64,000 nt of DNA, from positions 186,001 to 250,000 of the forward strand of contig CAVRGL010000010.1 in assembly GCA_963720735.1 (NCBI GenBank), in the 5' to 3' direction. The position numbers and the translations under genes are program-made. Shown one piece after another: positions 40,436 through 48,666 of the stretch. Under the pieces are notes generated by a model. It saw only the letters and a program-made list of their open reading frames with translations. It did no database searches and was not told the origin of the DNA. Position 1 is the first letter of the stretch. Each line of letters starts with the position of its first letter. This DNA is from JBBRHQ01 sp963720735. Its GTDB lineage: Bacteria; Actinomycetota; Thermoleophilia; Solirubrobacterales; 70-9.

Positions 40436-42409
40436 ATGAACGGGGGAGCGAGGAGTCCCCGGCGACCGTCGCGGTCAGCGGGAGCGCTGGCGACGGTTGT
40501 CTTGGCCCTTCTGCTCGTGGCGCCGAGCGCCGCGCAGGCGGCCGCCAGCCCGGCCCAGAAGCTGATCCGGGCCTACTCGCCGATCCAGATGCTGCGCTCG
40601 CAGGAGAACGGGATCTGCGACGAGGGCGAGGAGCAGTACCAGCCGATGTCAGTCGACGTGGTGCTCGGCAACCCCGGGGTGCAGTTGAAGCTGTACGAGG
40701 ACGGCAGGATGAGGACGGTGAAGACCGCCCCGACCGCCGGTGACATCGCCGGACTCGACGGCAACTACTACCTCAACCTCCCCGGCGACCCGCTCAGCCC
40801 CGAGTGCACCTATGCCGAGGCCTTCGACCGGCTGCGGAGCGCGGGCAAGGCGCCGCCGATCACCTACGCCCACATCGCCCGCGAGACGGGGCACTCGGGC
40901 TTCGTCGTCCAGTACTGGTTCTTCTACTACTTCAACCAGTTCAACGACCTCCACGAGGGCGACTGGGAGGGGATGCAGATCGCCTTCGACGCCGACACCG
41001 CGACGCAGGCGCTGAAGCAGGGCCCCAGCCGGATCGCGGTCTTCCAGCACGGCGGGGGCGAGGCGGTCGACTGGGACGACAGCGAGGTCGAGAAGGAGGG
41101 CACCCATCCGGTCGTATATCCGGCGGCGGGCTCCCACGCGACCTTCTTCGAGTCGGCGATCTTCGTCGAGAACGGGCAGGGGGGCGCCGGTCTCGGCTGC
41201 GACAACACCAGCGACCCGGTGAGGCGGCTGGTCCCCCGCCCGGTGCGGATCCCCACCTACCCGGCGGTGGGTAGCCCGGCCCAGTGGCTGACCTACGAGG
41301 GTCACTGGGGCCAGCGCGAGAAGGGCTACAACACCGGGCCGACCGGGCCCAACACCAAGACCCAGTGGACAGAGCCGTTCACCTGGATGGATGGGCTGCG
41401 CTCCGCGAGCCCGAAGCTGCCCGCCGGCTCTCTGCTCGGCCCGGCCGCGACCAGCGCCTTCTGCGGCACCGTGGCAGCGATGTCGAACCTGGTCAACCTC
41501 GAGGCCCGTTCCCGCTTCGGGCTGTTCGTGCTGCTGGCGATCCTCGCCGTGCTGATCGCGATCCCGGTGTTGATCACCACCTGGCGGCCGGCCGACCCGG
41601 TGCCGATGCGCCAGCGCCGCGCCTTCGGGCAGCTGCTTCGCGCCGCACGCAAGCTCTATGGGCGCCAATGGCGGGTGTTCATCCTGATCGCTCTGACCTC
41701 ACTCTTGGCATTGGCGGCAGTCGAGGGTGTGGCCTGGCTGTTCGGCCACCTGGTCGGGGAGACCGAGGTCGGCGGGGTGGTCGGTTCGGCCGGCTCCAAA
41801 GCGCCGATCAAGGACCTGATCACCTCGCTCGGGCAGCCTCTCGGCTTCGCGATCGGCGCGGGGGCAGTGATCGCCAACCTCTGCCTGCTCGACCGCGGAG
41901 CCGAGAGCGGCGTCATCGCCTCCTACCGGCTGATGTTCAGCCGCTTCTGGCGGCTCGTCTTCGGCCAGCTCGCCGTGACCGTGCTGACCGCGGTCTTGGC
42001 GCTCACGGTGATCGGCATCCCGATCGCGATCCGCAAGTACGTCGACTGGACCTTCGTCCAGCAGGAGATCATCTTCAACGACCGCTCGATCCGCGAGGCG
42101 ATGCGGGAGAGCTCCAACGCGGTCCGCGGCAAGTGGTGGTGGACGGTGCGGGTGGTCGCCGTCTTCTGGGTGATCGGGGTCGCAGTCGGCCCGATCCTCA
42201 CCTTCGCCCTGATCTTCGCCAACTACTCGCTGATCGTCGTCAACCTGATCGCCTCGATCGTCTACGCGATCCTCGTCCCCTACGTCGCGGCGGGGCGCAC
42301 CCTCCTGTACTTCGACCTCGAGAAGCGGCTAGAGGGCCGGGCGCCGGTGCCGAGGCGCGACTGGCGGCGGCTCTGGACGCGACGGGTGCCGAGCCCCCAG
42401 CCGGGCTAG
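40436..42409 (+). CDS. Exported Vps62-like domain fused to a multi-pass membrane region
   Basis: A 657-residue protein. Signal peptide: ALATVVLALLLVAPSAAQA. Residues about 45-335 are a Vps62-like domain: VVQYWFFYYFNQFNDLHEGDWEGMQIAFD (the HEGDWE hallmark near 180), IAVFQHGGGEAVDW, HPVVYPAAGSHATFF. After a TM near 365 (LFVLLAILAVLIAIPVLITTW) come about 270 residues with five or more TMs (VFILIALTSLLALAAVEGVAWLF, LVFGQLAVTVLTAVLALTVIGIPIAI, VFWVIGVAVGPILTFALIF), resembling the membrane domains of the GDPD/DUF975 kind. The order fits an outside Vps62 domain anchored by a membrane bundle. Function unknown. Confidence 0.8.
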   Translation: MNGGARSPRRPSRSAGALATVVLALLLVAPSAAQAAASPAQKLIRAYSPIQMLRSQENGICDEGEEQYQPMSVDVVLGNPGVQLKLYEDGRMRTVKTAPTAGDIAGLDGNYYLNLPGDPLSPECTYAEAFDRLRSAGKAPPITYAHIARETGHSGFVVQYWFFYYFNQFNDLHEGDWEGMQIAFDADTATQALKQGPSRIAVFQHGGGEAVDWDDSEVEKEGTHPVVYPAAGSHATFFESAIFVENGQGGAGLGCDNTSDPVRRLVPRPVRIPTYPAVGSPAQWLTYEGHWGQREKGYNTGPTGPNTKTQWTEPFTWMDGLRSASPKLPAGSLLGPAATSAFCGTVAAMSNLVNLEARSRFGLFVLLAILAVLIAIPVLITTWRPADPVPMRQRRAFGQLLRAARKLYGRQWRVFILIALTSLLALAAVEGVAWLFGHLVGETEVGGVVGSAGSKAPIKDLITSLGQPLGFAIGAGAVIANLCLLDRGAESGVIASYRLMFSRFWRLVFGQLAVTVLTAVLALTVIGIPIAIRKYVDWTFVQQEIIFNDRSIREAMRESSNAVRGKWWWTVRVVAVFWVIGVAVGPILTFALIFANYSLIVVNLIASIVYAILVPYVAAGRTLLYFDLEKRLEGRAPVPRRDWRRLWTRRVPSPQPG

Positions 42410-42424
42410 ACCCGCCGATGGCGC

Positions 42425-43177
42425 TCACTCCCGGCGGTGGGAGACCATCGCGGTCGCCTGCGCCACCGGCTTCACCGCGACGTAGTCGATGTTGACGTTA
42501 GCCGGGCGCTCCAGGGCGAAGGCGATCACCTCGGCGACGTCCTCGGCGCTGAGCGGATCGATGCCGCGGTAGACCTCCGCCGCCCGCTGTTCGTCGCCGC
42601 CGAAACGGACCAGGGAGAACTCCGTCTCGACCATCCCGGGGGCGACCTCGGTGATCCGCACCGGCCGCCCGAGCAGTTCGAGGCGCAGGGTGCGGACGAT
42701 CGCGTTGACGGCGTGCTTGGCCGCCGTGTAGCCACCCCCGCCCGGATAGACCTCGACCCCAGCTACGGAGCCGACGACGACGATGTGGCCGCGCTCGCTG
42801 TTCCCGAGCCGATCGAGCAGCGCCTGGGTGACGCGGACCGTGCCGAGCACGTTCGCCTCGTACATCTCGCGCCAGCGGTCGAGGTCGGCGTCGGCGGCAT
42901 GCTCGAGGTCGAGGGCTCCCCCGGCGCAGTGGACGATCGCGTCGAGCTCTCCGACCTCGGCGGCCATCGCGGCGACCGACTCGGGGTCGGTGACGTCGAG
43001 GCCGATCGCCCGCCCGCCGACCTCGGCGGCCAGCTCGCGGCAGCGCTCGACCCGCCGCGCCGCGGCGATCGTCCCGAAGCCGCGGGCGGCGAGCAGGCGG
43101 ACAGTCGCCGCGCCGATGCCGCTGCTTGCTCCGGTGACGAGGGCGATCGGCGGCATCGGTCGGCGCGATTTAACCAT
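42425..43177 (-). CDS. SDR family oxidoreductase
   Basis: About 250 residues. Cofactor motif LVTGASSGIGAATVR, catalytic Ser in VVVGSVAGVEVY and YxxxK in GYTAAKHAVNAIVRT, followed by TEVAPGMVETEFS. It belongs to the classical NADP branch near serine/3-hydroxy acid dehydrogenases (YdfG-like). Starts at ATG 43177 (MVKSRRPMPP) and ATG 43156 (MPPIALVTG) are both possible; the second fits the family better. It is divergent from the transglutaminase-like gene. Confidence 0.9.
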   Translation of the reverse strand: MVKSRRPMPPIALVTGASSGIGAATVRLLAARGFGTIAAARRVERCRELAAEVGGRAIGLDVTDPESVAAMAAEVGELDAIVHCAGGALDLEHAADADLDRWREMYEANVLGTVRVTQALLDRLGNSERGHIVVVGSVAGVEVYPGGGGYTAAKHAVNAIVRTLRLELLGRPVRITEVAPGMVETEFSLVRFGGDEQRAAEVYRGIDPLSAEDVAEVIAFALERPANVNIDYVAVKPVAQATAMVSHRRE

Positions 43178-43181
43178 GCCC

Positions 43182-43187
43182 TAGGCT
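43182..43187 (+). promoter_or_regulatory. -10 element of the transglutaminase-like gene
   Basis: TAGGCT; the codon exactly 6 nt downstream is ATC 43194, in frame with the gene. Confidence 0.4.
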
Positions 43188-43193
43188 GGCTCG

Positions 43194-43736
43194 ATCGGAC
43201 CACTCGCCGTCCCAGATGCGTCCCTGCCGGAGCTCGTCGAAGCCGTTCGAAACCTCCCCTACGGGCGCCCCACCGACCGAAGCGTCGAGGGCATGCTGCG
43301 AGAGGGGCGCGGCACCTGCTCCACGAAGCACCTGTTCCTCGCCCGGGTCCTCGCTCAGCGTTTCCCGGAGGCCAGGCCGCGGATCATCCATCGCGTCTAC
43401 CGGCTCGATAGCCGCCGGGCCTCGAAGATGTTCGGTGACCGGGTGGCCGAGGCCGTCCCCGAGGAGGGCGTCGTCGACGTGCATCGCTATCTCACCGCCG
43501 AGGTCGGGGGGCGGCGGATCGTCATAGACGCGACCTTCCCGGGGGCGCCGTGGGACGGGTGCAGCCCGCTGCCCCTCGCCTGCGGCCCCGGAGCCGACCA
43601 TCCCGCCGGCGACGACCCCGACGACGAGAAACGGAGGCTCGAGGCGGAGCACTGCGACCCGGCCCTGCGCGAGCCACTGATCGAGGCGCTCACCCGGGCC
43701 GGCGCTGCGGCGTCGCAGCCGGGCACCGCTTACTGA
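43194..43736 (+). CDS. Transglutaminase-like protein (possible ATC start)
   Basis: About 180 residues. The core GRGTCSTKHLFLARVLAQRF resembles the catalytic Cys region of small transglutaminase/protease-fold proteins, and VVDVHRYLTAEVGGRRIVIDATFPG gives a His and an Asp (VDVH, IDATF), completing a plausible Cys-His-Asp triad. The first ATG in frame is 43293, but the codons before it (LPELVEAVRNLPYGRPTD) clearly read as coding. The frame opens after TAG 43182-43184; no ATG, GTG or TTG exists before 43293. ATC 43194 lies 6 nt from a TAGGCT box, so a leaderless ATC start is likely; CTG 43224 is another choice. Confidence 0.65.
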   Translation: MGPLAVPDASLPELVEAVRNLPYGRPTDRSVEGMLREGRGTCSTKHLFLARVLAQRFPEARPRIIHRVYRLDSRRASKMFGDRVAEAVPEEGVVDVHRYLTAEVGGRRIVIDATFPGAPWDGCSPLPLACGPGADHPAGDDPDDEKRRLEAEHCDPALREPLIEALTRAGAAASQPGTAY

Positions 43737-43748
43737 CTCCAACACAAA

Positions 43749-43822
43749 TCGGGGCGCCCGGATTTGAACCGGGGACCTCACCGACCCGAACGGTGCGCGC
43801 TACCAGGCTGCGCCACGCCCCG
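43749..43822 (-). tRNA. tRNA-Pro (anticodon CGG)
   Basis: A 74-nt cloverleaf on the minus strand. The acceptor CGGGGCG pairs with CGCCCCG followed by discriminator A at 43749. The anticodon stem CACCG/CGGTG holds the loop TTCGGGT, giving anticodon CGG. The T arm has GGTTCAAATCC. The 3' CCA is not encoded. It lies between convergent genes. Confidence 0.95.
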
Positions 43823-43838
43823 AGAGCGGCGGATTATC

Positions 43839-44564
43839 TCAGGAGACCGAGTCGATCGCCTTCTCGATCTGACTCAGGGTGGGTGAGTCCTGGAGGGTCA
43901 CCGTGCCCCCCGGGCCGTTGACGATCGCCGAGGGCTCGGCCCGAAGCCCCAGCCCGCGAGCGGTCTCGTCCTGGGCCTCGAGGCGCTTGGTGATCGTGCC
44001 GTTCTCGCCCCCACCCTGGGCGAAGTCCTGTTTCCACTGGGGAACGTCGAGCTCGCCGATCGAGTTGGCGATCGATTCGAGCAGGTTGTCGGTCACCCCG
44101 AAGCGCTCCGCCTGGGCCTGGTTTCGGAACAGCAGGTAGACGAACTGCCACAGGTAGCCCTGCTCGCCGGCGGCCTCGTCGGCGATGAAGCCCTCCTGGA
44201 TGGCGCGCTCCGAGAACGAGTAGTTGCGGTAGTCGAGGAGGACGTCCCCGGAGCGCACGTAATCGTCGACGAGGCTCGGCACGGTCGCCAGGAACTGCTG
44301 ATCGCAGCCCTTGCACTGGACATCGTTGAAGACCTGCACCGAGACCGGCGCGTCCGAGGACCCGAGGCGCTCACCGGCCTGCGGCACGCCGCCGAAGATC
44401 TCCTGCGCGTCATCGATCCCGCTCAGCCTGATCACCGAGGGCCCGGCTTTCTGGGTGGCGATGTTGACGATCGCCGCCGAAAGCGCCACAAGCCCGATCG
44501 TCAGTACGGCGGCCACGAACCAGCGGCCGCGGCGGGGCTCGGTCGCCTCGACGGCGGCCTCCAT
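43839..44564 (-). CDS. Membrane-anchored DsbA-like thioredoxin-fold protein
   Basis: A 241-residue protein with an N-terminal TM (WFVAAVLTIGLVALSAAIVNIAT) and an outer DsbA-type domain. The active site is NDVQCKGCDQQFLAT (CxxC = CKGC, near 84), and the cis-Pro region is GLRAEPSAIVNGPGG near 210. The helical insert YLWQFVYLLFRNQAQ is typical of DsbA/BdbD. It may oxidise or isomerise disulfides in exported proteins, such as the Cys-paired repeat protein in this window (inference). It follows the 88-residue gene with no spacing. Confidence 0.87.
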   Translation of the reverse strand: MEAAVEATEPRRGRWFVAAVLTIGLVALSAAIVNIATQKAGPSVIRLSGIDDAQEIFGGVPQAGERLGSSDAPVSVQVFNDVQCKGCDQQFLATVPSLVDDYVRSGDVLLDYRNYSFSERAIQEGFIADEAAGEQGYLWQFVYLLFRNQAQAERFGVTDNLLESIANSIGELDVPQWKQDFAQGGGENGTITKRLEAQDETARGLGLRAEPSAIVNGPGGTVTLQDSPTLSQIEKAIDSVS

Positions 44565-44831
44565 CTAGCCCGCCACCGCGGTGTAGTAGCGGACCGCGAG
44601 GCCGGTCAGGAGCGTCTTGAAGCCCTCCTCGACGCTCAGCCCCTCGGTCTTCGCGAAGCGCTCCAGCCCCTGCTCCTCGATCGCCACGCTGCGGCGCACC
44701 ACTTCGTCGACCAGGTCGGGATGCTGGTCGCAGAAGAAGGCCCCCATCGAGTAGAGGTCGGTGTCCATCAGCGACTCGATGAAGGCGTCGCTGCCGGCGA
44801 CCGCTCCCGTGGCTGGGTCCGCGTCGGGCAT
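44565..44831 (-). CDS. Small conserved hypothetical protein
   Basis: An 88-residue acidic helical protein, unrecognised. Parts: DAFIESLMDTDLYSMGAFFCDQHPDLVDEVVRRS and LSVEEGFKTLLTGLAVRYYTAVAG. ATG 44831 is chosen because a TACGAT box ends exactly 6 nt upstream; the GTG two codons earlier lies inside that gap. Its stop directly abuts the DsbA-like gene, so the two form an operon. Confidence 0.7.
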   Translation of the reverse strand: MPDADPATGAVAGSDAFIESLMDTDLYSMGAFFCDQHPDLVDEVVRRSVAIEEQGLERFAKTEGLSVEEGFKTLLTGLAVRYYTAVAG

Positions 44832-44837
44832 CGGCAC

Positions 44838-44847
44838 ATCGTAGATT
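44838..44847. promoter_or_regulatory. Overlapping divergent leaderless -10 elements
   Basis: TACGAT on the minus strand (44838-44843) and TAGATT on the plus strand (44842-44847) share two bases. Each ends exactly 6 nt from its start codon, ATG 44831 and GTG 44854. The two genes therefore probably compete for one melting site. Confidence 0.55.
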
Positions 44848-44853
44848 GAGGCC

Positions 44854-45615
44854 GTGGCCGACCGCGACCAGATCGTCTCCTTCTGCGACGAGGTGCTCGA
44901 GTCCGCCGATTTCGAGGACTACGGGCCGAACGGCCTTCAGGTTCCCGGATCCGGCCAGGTCGAGCGGGTGATCACCGGGGTATCGGCTCACCGGGAGCTG
45001 ATCGAGCGGGCCATCGCAGCCGGCGGCCAGATGCTGATCGTCCACCATGGCCTCTTCTGGGATTTCCTGCCGCGGGCGCTCAGCGAGCAGATGGCGGAGA
45101 GGCTGCGGCTGGCGCTCGGGGCGGGGCTCTCGATAGCCGGGTACCACCTGCCGCTCGACGCCCACCGCGAGATCGGCAACAACGCGCTGCTCTGCGAGAT
45201 GCTCGGCTTCGGGCTCGACCCGCAGAGCTGGGCTGAGGTCAGGGGCCGCCCGATCGGGGTGATCGGCCACGATCCCGGGGGCGTCGAGGCAGCGGAGCTG
45301 GCGGCGCGGGTCGGCCGGGCGCTGGGCCGCGAGCCCCTGGTCTTCGCGACCGGGCCCGAGCGGGTGCGCCGGATCGGCATAGTCAGCGGCGCCGGGGCCT
45401 CGGAGATCCACACGGCGATCGAGCTCGGCCTCGACGCCTTCCTCACGGGAGAGCCGGCCGAGCACGTGATGGCCGACGCCGCCGAGGGCGGGATCCACTT
45501 CATCGCCGCCGGGCACTACGCGACCGAGACGCTCGGGATCAGGCGCCTGGGCGAGCTGGTCGCCGAACGCTTCGGCATCGAGCACAGCTTCATCGACGTC
45601 CCCAACCCCGTCTGA
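44854..45615 (+). CDS. NIF3-like dinuclear metal-center protein
   Basis: A 253-residue protein of the NIF3/YbgI/YqfO family. Family blocks: YGPNGLQVPGSGQVERVITGVSAHRELI, MLIVHHGLFW (metal His pair near 64), AGYHLPLDAHREIGNNALL, FLTGEPAEHV and IHFIAAGHYATETLGI (metal His and Glu near 218). It forms toroids with paired metals; the reaction is uncertain (GTP cyclohydrolase-like activity has been claimed for some). GTG 44854 has leaderless spacing. Confidence 0.93.
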   Translation: MADRDQIVSFCDEVLESADFEDYGPNGLQVPGSGQVERVITGVSAHRELIERAIAAGGQMLIVHHGLFWDFLPRALSEQMAERLRLALGAGLSIAGYHLPLDAHREIGNNALLCEMLGFGLDPQSWAEVRGRPIGVIGHDPGGVEAAELAARVGRALGREPLVFATGPERVRRIGIVSGAGASEIHTAIELGLDAFLTGEPAEHVMADAAEGGIHFIAAGHYATETLGIRRLGELVAERFGIEHSFIDVPNPV

Positions 45616-45645
45616 GCGGCGCCCGCGAGCGGCCCGCGGACCCGT

Positions 45646-45664
45646 GCAAATCCCCGCAATTTGC
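45646..45664. repeat. Short inverted repeat upstream of the small HTH gene
   Basis: GCAAAT (45646-45651) and ATTTGC (45659-45664) around 7 nt, 12 bp before the -35 of the next promoter. Size fits an operator; it is too short for a strong terminator. Confidence 0.4.
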
Positions 45665-45675
45665 GGCGAATTTGA

Positions 45676-45703
45676 TTGACACATCCGCCTTCCCAGGTAG
45701 ATT
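45676..45703 (+). promoter_or_regulatory. Sigma70-type promoter
   Basis: TTGACA at 45676-45681 and TAGATT at 45698-45703 with a 16-nt spacer; the clearest -35/-10 pair in the window. It drives the small HTH protein, with a leader of about 30 nt and a GAGGAAGGGAAGG ribosome site. Confidence 0.7.
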
Positions 45704-45740
45704 GCTCATACAACCTGAACCGAGGAAGGGAAGGTCCTCT

Positions 45741-45923
45741 GTGGCCAATCATCTGACGCCCACCGAACTCGCTGACGAGCTTCACATGAAGCGCAAGGAC
45801 GTCATCGAAAAGTGCATGCAGATGGGTGTTCCGATCTTCCACGGCCGCATCGACCGGACGCTGTTCGAGACCTCGCTGCGCAGCCTCACCGACCCCGGCA
45901 AGAGCCAGCCCTCGACCGTCTGA
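45741..45923 (+). CDS. Small helix-turn-helix-like protein
   Basis: A 60-residue protein from GTG 45741, after a strong purine-rich ribosome site and a near-consensus promoter, so it is probably well expressed. LTPTELADELHMKRKDVIEKCMQMGVPIFHGRIDRTLF reads like an HTH_17/MerR-type recognition unit, with the GVP and GRID turn common in such small proteins (quoted in parts: TPTELADELHMKRKDVIEK, MGVPIFHGRIDRTLF). The C-terminus is flexible. No partner is evident. An inverted repeat upstream might be its own target. Confidence 0.75.
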   Translation: MANHLTPTELADELHMKRKDVIEKCMQMGVPIFHGRIDRTLFETSLRSLTDPGKSQPSTV

Positions 45924-46022
45924 ACCGGGCCGCCGCACGGGCGGCTCCCGGCAGCAAATAGACTCCTGCTCGGAGTCCTGGGCGACCGCGCGCGGTCCTG
46001 GGAAGAACGAGCGAGGAGAGAG

Positions 46023-47870
46023 ATGGAGCAAGCCACAGCCCCCGCCGCCGGCCGGTCCGTTCCCGAGCGGGGGACAGGGTCGAGGACGATCGCCGACCTG
46101 CTGCCGCTCGCCGCCGCGCGCTACGGGGACGCTCCAGCGGTTATGTACAAGGAGGAGAGCGGCGCCTGGGTGACCCGCTCCTTCAACCAGGTTCTGGAGG
46201 TCTCCCGCTCGCTCACGCTCGGCCTGATCGGACTGGGGGTCGAGGCGGGCGACAAGGTCGCGATCCTCGCCAACACCCGCCCCGAGTGGACCTACTTCGA
46301 CTTCGCCGCCCTCTGCGCCGGGGCGACCGTCGTGCCGATCTACCAGACCAACTCCCCCGAGGAATGCCGCTACGTGCTCGAGAACTCCGACGCGAAGGCG
46401 GTGATCGTCGAGGACGACGAGCAGCTGGAGAAGATCCGCGAGATCCGCGACGGGGTGCCGCAGCTCCAGCACGTGATCCGGATGACCGGCTCGGGTGGGG
46501 ACGCGATCTCCTTCGAGGAGCTGACCGCCGCCGGCGCCGAGGTCGGCGAGTCGCAGTTCCAGCAGCGCTACGCGGCTGTCACCCCGGAGGACATCTGCAC
46601 CTTCATCTACACCTCGGGTACGACCGGGCCGCCGAAGGGCTGCATCATCAGCCACGGCAACTACCGGGCGATGCTCGACATGGTGGTCGAGCGAGGCGCC
46701 CTCGGGATGGACGGCGAGGGAGGGGGTGAGGGGGAGATCAGCTACCTGTTCCTGCCGCTGGCCCATTCCTTCGCCCTGCTGATCCAGCTGGCCAATGTCG
46801 AGCTGGGGGCGACTATCGCCTACTGGGAGCGCGATCCGCTGAAGATCGTCCCCAACCTCTCCGAGGTCCGCCCCACCTACTTCCCCTCCGTGCCAAGGAT
46901 CTTCGAGAAGATCTACACGGCCGCCAACGCCGCCGCCGAGAAGGAGGGCGGGGTGAAGAAGGCTGTCTTCAATTGGGCGATCGGGGTCGGCCGGCGGATG
47001 CGCGAAGTGGAGCGCTCCGGGCGAGAGCCCGGCTGGCTGCTGCGTAAGCAGCACGGGCTCGCGGATGCGCAGGTGCTCTCGAAGATCCGCGGCCTGTTCG
47101 GGGGGCGGCTGCGGCTGGCGACCAGCGGCGCGGCGCCGATCAACCCCGAGATCCTCAGCTTCTTCGACGCCGCCGGAGTGCTCGTGCTCGAGGGCTGGGG
47201 GATGACCGAGACCTCGACCGCGGCGACGATCTCGACTCCCGAGGACTTCAAGATCGGGACGATCGGCAAGCCCTTCCCGGGCTGCGAGGTGAAGATCGCC
47301 GACGACGGCGAGATCCTGGTCAAGGGCCCGAACGTCTTCCAGGGCTACTACAAGAATGAGGAGGCGACCCGCGAGACCCTGGTGGACGGCTGGCTTCACA
47401 CCGGGGACATCGGCGAGGTCGACCCGGACGGCTTCCTGCGGATCACCGGCCGCAAGAAGGACATCATCATCACCGCCGGCGGCAAGAACATCACCCCGGC
47501 CAACCTGGAGGCCGAGATCAAGCAACACCCCCTGGTCTCCCAGTGCGTGGTGATCGGCGATCGCCGCCCCTACCTGGTGGCGCTGGTCACGCTCGACCCC
47601 GAGGAGGCCGCCGCCTACGCCAGCGAGCACGGCCTGCCGGCTGATCCGACAGAGCTGGCCAAGAACCCCGAGGTGAGGGCCGACATAGAGGCCCACGTGG
47701 AGAAGATCAACGAGAAGTTCGCCCGGGTCGAGCAGGTGAAGAAGATCGCGATCCTCCCCGCCGACCTCTCGCAGGAGGGCGGCGAGCTGACCCCGACGCT
47801 GAAGGTGAAGCGCGCGGTCGTCGCCTCCAAGTACGCGGGCGAGATCGACGCGCTCTACGGCGGCTCCTGA
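46023..47870 (+). CDS. Long-chain fatty-acid--CoA ligase (AMP-forming)
   Basis: A 615-residue ANL-superfamily enzyme of the FadD15 type. P-loop motif: FIYTSGTTGPPKGCII near 197; A5-type motif GWGMTETSTAATIS near 395; A8-type hinge LHTGDIGEVDPDGFLRITGRKKD near 455; catalytic Lys in the C-terminal LTPTLKVKRAVV. The YLFLPLAHSFA and PTYFPSVPRIFEKIY segments mark the long-chain branch. GAGGAGAG precedes the ATG; a TAGACT box at 45959-45964 is a likely -10. It activates fatty acids for degradation or lipid synthesis. Confidence 0.93.
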   Translation: MEQATAPAAGRSVPERGTGSRTIADLLPLAAARYGDAPAVMYKEESGAWVTRSFNQVLEVSRSLTLGLIGLGVEAGDKVAILANTRPEWTYFDFAALCAGATVVPIYQTNSPEECRYVLENSDAKAVIVEDDEQLEKIREIRDGVPQLQHVIRMTGSGGDAISFEELTAAGAEVGESQFQQRYAAVTPEDICTFIYTSGTTGPPKGCIISHGNYRAMLDMVVERGALGMDGEGGGEGEISYLFLPLAHSFALLIQLANVELGATIAYWERDPLKIVPNLSEVRPTYFPSVPRIFEKIYTAANAAAEKEGGVKKAVFNWAIGVGRRMREVERSGREPGWLLRKQHGLADAQVLSKIRGLFGGRLRLATSGAAPINPEILSFFDAAGVLVLEGWGMTETSTAATISTPEDFKIGTIGKPFPGCEVKIADDGEILVKGPNVFQGYYKNEEATRETLVDGWLHTGDIGEVDPDGFLRITGRKKDIIITAGGKNITPANLEAEIKQHPLVSQCVVIGDRRPYLVALVTLDPEEAAAYASEHGLPADPTELAKNPEVRADIEAHVEKINEKFARVEQVKKIAILPADLSQEGGELTPTLKVKRAVVASKYAGEIDALYGGS

Positions 47871-47885
47871 GCGCTCAGGCGATGC

Positions 47886-48599
47886 TCAGGGACAGCCGCT
47901 CGGCCTCGGGTCGAAGCGGTCGCGGCTGAGCCTGTCGCCGCCCGGACCGCAGGAGATCCGCAGGTCGCGGGTGAAGTCCCGGGCCCTGATCTTGTCCGCC
48001 CCCGGGCCGGCGATGTAGCGATCGCGGCCGGCGTTCGGCTCGATCGAGCTGCCGGCCAGCCGGCGATCGAGGACATCGTTGCCCGGACCGCCGATCAGTG
48101 TGTCGCTGCCGTCGAGGCCGAACATCCGATCGTTGCCCGGACCGCCCAGTATCCGGCCCGAGCCTTGCCCCGCCTGCCCGCGATCGTTGCCGGGGCCGAG
48201 CTTCTCGAGTATCGGGTCGAAGCCCTCGGTTGCGAGGTAGGGCTCGACCAGGGTCAGAAGCAGACCCTCGCCGACGATGTCGTCGCCGTCGCCCGCGCTG
48301 ACGATGATCCGCGCGTGGTCGCCGATGCTGAGCGGGCAATCGGCCTCCCCGCCGCCGTCCACGCACGGCGCCGCCGCCGTGATGCCCTGAGCGAGGTCGA
48401 AGACGTGGATTTCGTTGCTCCCGGCGTCGAATTCCACCACGATTTGGTTGCCCTCGCCCGGGTCCGAGACGGCACGCACGACGTTGTCCGTGACCGAGAC
48501 GTTGGTCGCGGCCGTCGCCGCGGAAGGCAGCGCCGCCGCCGCGAGCGCAGCGGCAGCCAGCGCCAACAGCACCCTCCGCGATCGAGCCGCTCCCCTCAT
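47886..48599 (-). CDS. Exported RTX-like calcium-binding repeat protein
   Basis: A 237-residue secreted protein. Signal peptide: RVLLALAAAALAAAALPSAATA. The C-terminal half has nonapeptide-like units GAGDGDD-type: SAGDGDDIVGEG, LGPGNDRGQ, LGGPGNDRMFGLDGSDTLIGGPGNDVL, AGPGADKI, which should wind into calcium-filled beta rolls. One Cys pair in the middle (PCVDGGGEADCP) and another at the end (SCGPGG...SGCP). There are few repeats, and no type I secretion system is nearby; such proteins are common in this group. TAGGGT ends 6 nt before the ATG. Confidence 0.85.
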   Translation of the reverse strand: MRGAARSRRVLLALAAAALAAAALPSAATAATNVSVTDNVVRAVSDPGEGNQIVVEFDAGSNEIHVFDLAQGITAAAPCVDGGGEADCPLSIGDHARIIVSAGDGDDIVGEGLLLTLVEPYLATEGFDPILEKLGPGNDRGQAGQGSGRILGGPGNDRMFGLDGSDTLIGGPGNDVLDRRLAGSSIEPNAGRDRYIAGPGADKIRARDFTRDLRISCGPGGDRLSRDRFDPRPSGCP

Positions 48600-48605
48600 G
48601 CGCTC

Positions 48606-48611
48606 ACCCTA
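48606..48611 (-). promoter_or_regulatory. -10 element of the RTX-like gene (leaderless spacing)
   Basis: TAGGGT on the minus strand with exactly 6 nt to ATG 48599. Confidence 0.5.
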
Positions 48612-48666
48612 ACCCGAGCACCTGGCGGGGGCAAGCGTCGCGGATAACTCTACGGGTGGCCGGCGG

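Noticed and set aside
45516..47696. 726-codon minus-strand frame antisense to the acyl-CoA ligase
   Set aside because: The plus strand holds all ligase motifs; the antisense protein has no domain features.
47866..47879. 14-bp perfect palindrome at the end of the acyl-CoA ligase gene
   Set aside because: It has no loop and covers the gene's own last codons; too short and unstructured to call a terminator.
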